Below are positions 59,937 to 63,088 of a DNA stretch of 63,088 nt, one piece after another (position 1 is the stretch's first letter; each line of letters begins with the position of its first letter). The notes below the pieces were generated by a model. That model was not told where the DNA came from, did not search any database, and saw only the letters and a list, made by a program, of their open reading frames with translations. A program made the translations under genes and the position numbers. This DNA comes from Circinella minor (lineage: Eukaryota > Mucoromycota > Mucoromycetes > Mucorales > Lichtheimiaceae): assembly GCA_016758965.1 (NCBI GenBank), contig JAEPRB010000231.1, forward strand, positions 1-63,088, given 5' to 3'.

Positions 59937-62255
59937 TTATGTCACGGATGGTAGGAGAGCTTCATGATAGACTACAGTATTAGTTTTTGGGATAGTGTTG
60001 TCTTTTTGGTTGGAAAGATTTAATGCAACTTTAATGTTTGCGGAATCTGTAGCTCGGGAAAGAGCAACATACAGTTGACCATGGGCAAAAACAGGTTCAT
60101 CCAAATATGTACCAACAGTCGATAATGTCTCCCCTTGTGCTTTATTAATAGTCATTGCAAAGGCAGCTCGTACAGGGAACTGGCGACGCCACAAAATAAA
60201 AGGATATTTGTCTTCTGTAGTACACATGTTGATTCTTGGTAAAAAATATTCGTCACCATTATATCCTTGATCAATTCTTCTTACTCCAATAATATGGTCA
60301 TGAAGGGCGGTAACATATAATTTAGTACCATTACATAATCCTCTATCAGGGTCCAGATTTCGCAAAAGTATAATAGACATCCCAATCTTGAGTTGTAATT
60401 CATGTCTTGGTACTCCAATTGTAGCAATGCTATGTAAAAATTTAACGGGGTAAGTAGCAGATGCACCTTCAGGATCATCACTATCAATAATTTTATTATT
60501 AGAGATATATGAGCGACCTTCACCTGGAAAAATACTATACGCTAAATCATTGATATCGTCAACATTAACATTTTTTGGTGCCAAAATTGCACGACCGTCA
60601 TAATGAGTTGGATGCGATTCAGGAGAGCGAATTGATGGATACACCGTATCAATTAATGCGGTAACATCATTGGAGTCCATGAGCCACTCTTCTGGAATTT
60701 CAACTGTTTCGCTATATGGATGGTCACCATTTCCAATTGACAATAGCTTTTGAGCAAATGATGTAGCTTCAGGGCCCAAGTTACGAATACGCATATTTTG
60801 TGTTAGATGCAAAACTTGAATTTAATCCCAAAATGTAGCCTGTCTAATAGATTGTCCAACAACTTCTGATCTAGTTCCCTTTTTGATAACTGGAAGGATT
60901 TGCCGAAAGTCACCGCCAAAGACAACTACTTTAGAGCCAAACGGAACATCTTGCAACCTTTCATCCACAGCACCCATGACATCTCGCAATGCACGGTCAA
61001 CTGCTTGAAAATTATATTTGCCACACATAACTGCTTCATTCCAAATGATAAGCTTTGCTTCTCGAATAATATGGGCATGTGGTCCAGTCAGTGGCAGTGT
61101 ACATGTTGTTGAATCATCAGCATTAAGCGGAATTTTGAATCGGCTATGTGCAGTTCTGCCTCCTATTTTAATAGAACATGATAGGCAGCATAGACCAAAA
61201 CGTGGGTTTGTTAAAGAGGAAGCTGTCAGCCGTTCATCAATCCACATTTGTGCACCGCATGATGGGCAAGGAGTATTCATACGTGGAAAAATGTGGCGAC
61301 GGTAGAATCGGCTTTCTTGAGTGTAGCAAATATTATAACCAAATATATTCTCTGGTTCAAAATGTTCTTGACAGGCTATTCTAAATTGAGCACCATGTTC
61401 AGAAACTACATTTTGACGATTAAAAGGACAATTTCCACTTGTTGCTCAAAAATGACTTGGATTTCCACATTTAGGACAACGACGCGTTGGGAAAGGAGGT
61501 GGAAGTACTGGTGTTGAAGCAGCTGGTGGAACATTATTGCGACGTCCTTGGTTAGCACTGTTCAATTCTTCTGTAATACGATCCAAAACAGCACCATTGT
61601 CTTCTTCTTCAAGGTTTTCAAGCTGTTCTTGAGCGAAACCATCGGCATCTATCGAATAATTTTGAACAGTTTTATGTTAATATACATATATTGTTATTAT
61701 AATATTGGACATATACAAAAGAGGGTTGTTATATACATATATATTAAAAAAAGATGAATATATACCTTGCATTAAATTATCGTTGTTATTATTACTATTT
61801 ATATTTGCACTTGTACACTCAGCATGTGATGGATCAGAGTGGGTTGTTGAGCCACAATTTGGACATGAAATTGGATCCTAATTATAATAAGTCATAATAA
61901 TACAGTTTTTCAATATTAATACATCTGTCAGGAGGGAAATATAGCATTTTAACATTGATGTGACAACTATAAAAAAAATACATACATTGTTAGATGTATC
62001 TATTCTAGGTCTCACATTTCGCTCATTATTATTGTTTCTTCTATTCAAAGGACAGTCTCTATTGTTGCGGTTCAAATGAGTAGTAGATCCACATGCATTG
62101 AGTTCGACGTTGTCTTTGTCTTGATTCCTATATTTATATATTTTATTTTTAATTTTTAATTTTTAATTTTTAATTACATGTATCTTACTTTTTTTCTTAA
62201 TAGTAGATAAATATATATAGCCATAGTTATATCATACCTGTTGCTCGTGATTCAT
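59937..62255 (-). pseudogene. Broken Helitron protein: zinc knuckles plus Pif1-type helicase
   Basis: The minus strand starts with a short exon 62255-62238 (MNHEQQ). Zinc-knuckle exons follow: CGSTTHLNRNNRDCPLN near 62065, CPNCGSTTHSDPSHAEC near 61840, and CPKCGNPSHF near 61460. Then comes the Helitron CPSCGAQMW...FGLCC motif (about 61200). Directly after it come late helicase motifs: GGRTAHSRFKIP, IIWNEA (motif II, Asp replaced by Asn), GGDFRQILPVI, INKAQGET (motif V), LYVALSRA (motif VI). The HUH replication-initiator domain and the Walker A GGTGKT that should lie between FGLCC and GGRTAHSRF are missing, so an internal deletion has fused the two. Stops interrupt at TGA 61445-61447 and TAA 60822-60824, and a frame break lies in the 62.1 kb exon. 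In an intact element the protein nicks and unwinds DNA for rolling-circle transposition. Confidence 0.85.
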
Positions 62256-62884
62256 GATTCCTCAAAAATATAAAGAAAATATTCAGTGTGTAAAATTCAA
62301 GAAAAATATGATATGATATTAAATGGTAAAAAAAAAAAGGAAGATATAATCAATACGGTACAAAAATGAATAAATTAAAGTGAAGTTTATTTCAGATAAT
62401 AACTACTCTTTATATTTATATTTATATTTATATTTATATTAATTTTTTATTTTTATATTTTTTATTGACAATAGGGTCTTTTCAATATATACATCTACAT
62501 CTATGTATAAAAAACATAACATCATTGGTAATGATGATTACGTGTTATTACGTGCAATTACATCTTATATGATATATACGTAAGACATTACTACGTAATA
62601 TAGGCAAATATAGTAGTCTTCATAATGATGATTACGTATTATTACGTGTCTATATTATTAATCACTGTCAAACTGAAAATGAAAAGGAAAAGTATTTGGA
62701 CTACAATTCTACTTTTGAAGAAAGGATGAAGCGATGTAACAATGGTAAATACTAAATACAATGACGGTGCGCTGATAGAAAAAAAAAACTCAAAAGTCAA
62801 AATCAATTTCCTAATCGGTAATTCCTAATTTGGAGCGTTATCTTAAATTTGATCTAAGGACCATTGTATTTTTAATAGTAGAGA
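62256..62884. other. 5' part of the Helitron, noncoding
   Basis: AT-rich, with a (TTTATA)n run at about 62407-62442 and two copies of an ATGATGATTACGT..TTATTACGTG motif (about 62531 and 62626). No gene is seen. These repeats may be promoter or packaging features of the element, but that is only a guess. Confidence 0.5.
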
Positions 62885-63088
62885 CTAGCAACCCTTCCTC
62901 GCTTCGCTCGGATAAATGAGCCCCTTCGCTTCGCTTCGGGTCATTTAGCGGTTTGCGTCGTAAAGGGGGTTCCCCCCTTTGACCCCTAACGGCGCTTCGC
63001 GCCTTGTAGCAACGATATTCAAAGCTGTATAATCCTTTTTGAGATAAAAAAAATATATATATCAGATATTAGTGTAAAAAATCACAAA
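62885..63088 (-). mobile_element. 3' end of a second Helitron, continuing beyond the window
   Basis: Copy B of the terminal block (62885-63043) ends, on the minus strand, in GTTGCTAG at 62885, directly followed by the TCTCTACTA start of the first Helitron. Hairpins: TCC..GGA (62896-62912), AAATGA..TCATTT (62914-62946), AAAGGGGG-TTC-CCCCCTTT (62962-62980), GGCGC-TTC-GCGCC (62991-63003). The rest of this element lies past the right edge, so its coding content is unknown. Confidence 0.8.

Larger units (their letters stand above)
59566..62884 (-). mobile_element. Defective Helitron, 3319 bp
   Basis: On the minus strand the element begins TCTCTACTATTAAA at 62884, close to the known plant Helitron 5' consensus starting TCTMTAYTA, and ends GGCTAG at 59566, followed by T, fitting the CTRR|T rule. 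A hairpin (GTC...GAC, 59577-59593) lies seven bases before the final CTAG, as expected of Helitron ends. Inside are zinc-knuckle and Pif1-type helicase remains on the same strand. The 5' end abuts the CTAG of another Helitron, so no host A precedes it. Coding capacity is broken, so it cannot move by itself. Confidence 0.82.

Noticed and set aside
59566..63043. The two similar GC-rich blocks as long terminal repeats of a retrotransposon
   Set aside because: They lack TG...CA ends, a primer-binding site and reverse transcriptase; the genes between are Helitron-type and the ends obey Helitron rules.
1..63088. tRNA, rRNA and CRISPR arrays
   Set aside because: No tRNA-like B box with matching stems, no rRNA sequence and no regular spaced repeats were recognised by eye; a tRNAscan run would be needed to exclude tRNAs.

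Overview
The window is from a nuclear chromosome of a filamentous fungus, most likely an early-diverging one of the Mucorales type. The grounds are very AT-rich intergenic DNA, genes broken by many short GT-AG introns, a PDR-type ABC transporter, a CARMIL-like PH-LRR protein, TPR/F-box/LRR proteins, and zinc-knuckle Helitron remains. I cannot name the species. No rRNA, tRNA or CRISPR array was recognised by eye.

Layout. 1-11160: AT-rich DNA with short tandem repeats, a 13-exon gene for a putative PD-(D/E)XK-like protein (2333-4957), a 345-bp tandem duplication (7196-7900) and a dead Tc1/mariner-type transposase (8606-9892). 11163-34000: a conserved block of full gene models: GATA factor (+), long-chain acyl-CoA synthetase (-), TPR/metallo-beta-lactamase protein (-), chaperonin subunit TCP1/CCT-alpha (+) and a CARMIL-like protein (-). 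34000-47100: long gene-poor spacers around a full-length PDR transporter (38787-43793), a MITE (37800-38210) and an older inverted-repeat element (44.1-44.7 kb). 47195-52940: two paralogous F-box/LRR loci, the first open and the second decayed, separated by another MITE (49554-50375). 53358-56600: a Tra2-like SR splicing factor and a divergent small gene sharing a 270-bp promoter. 57880-63088: a decayed NSE1-like gene followed by a defective Helitron (59566-62884) joined head-to-tail to the end of a second Helitron that leaves the window.

Exon joins were worked out by hand from reading frame, GT-AG (one GC-AG) borders and protein-family fit. All intact models add up to a whole number of codons, which supports them. 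The housekeeping genes are unrelated in function (lipid activation, protein folding, actin regulation, drug efflux, splicing, transcription) and show no operon-like logic.

The most interesting material is at the right end. Two Helitron 3' ends carry the same row of four TTC-loop hairpins with compensating base changes between copies, and the junction CTAG|TCTCTACTATTAAA looks like a tandem Helitron head-to-tail joint. Next come the two MITEs with 9-10 bp target duplications, and the start-codon introns on both sides of one bidirectional promoter.
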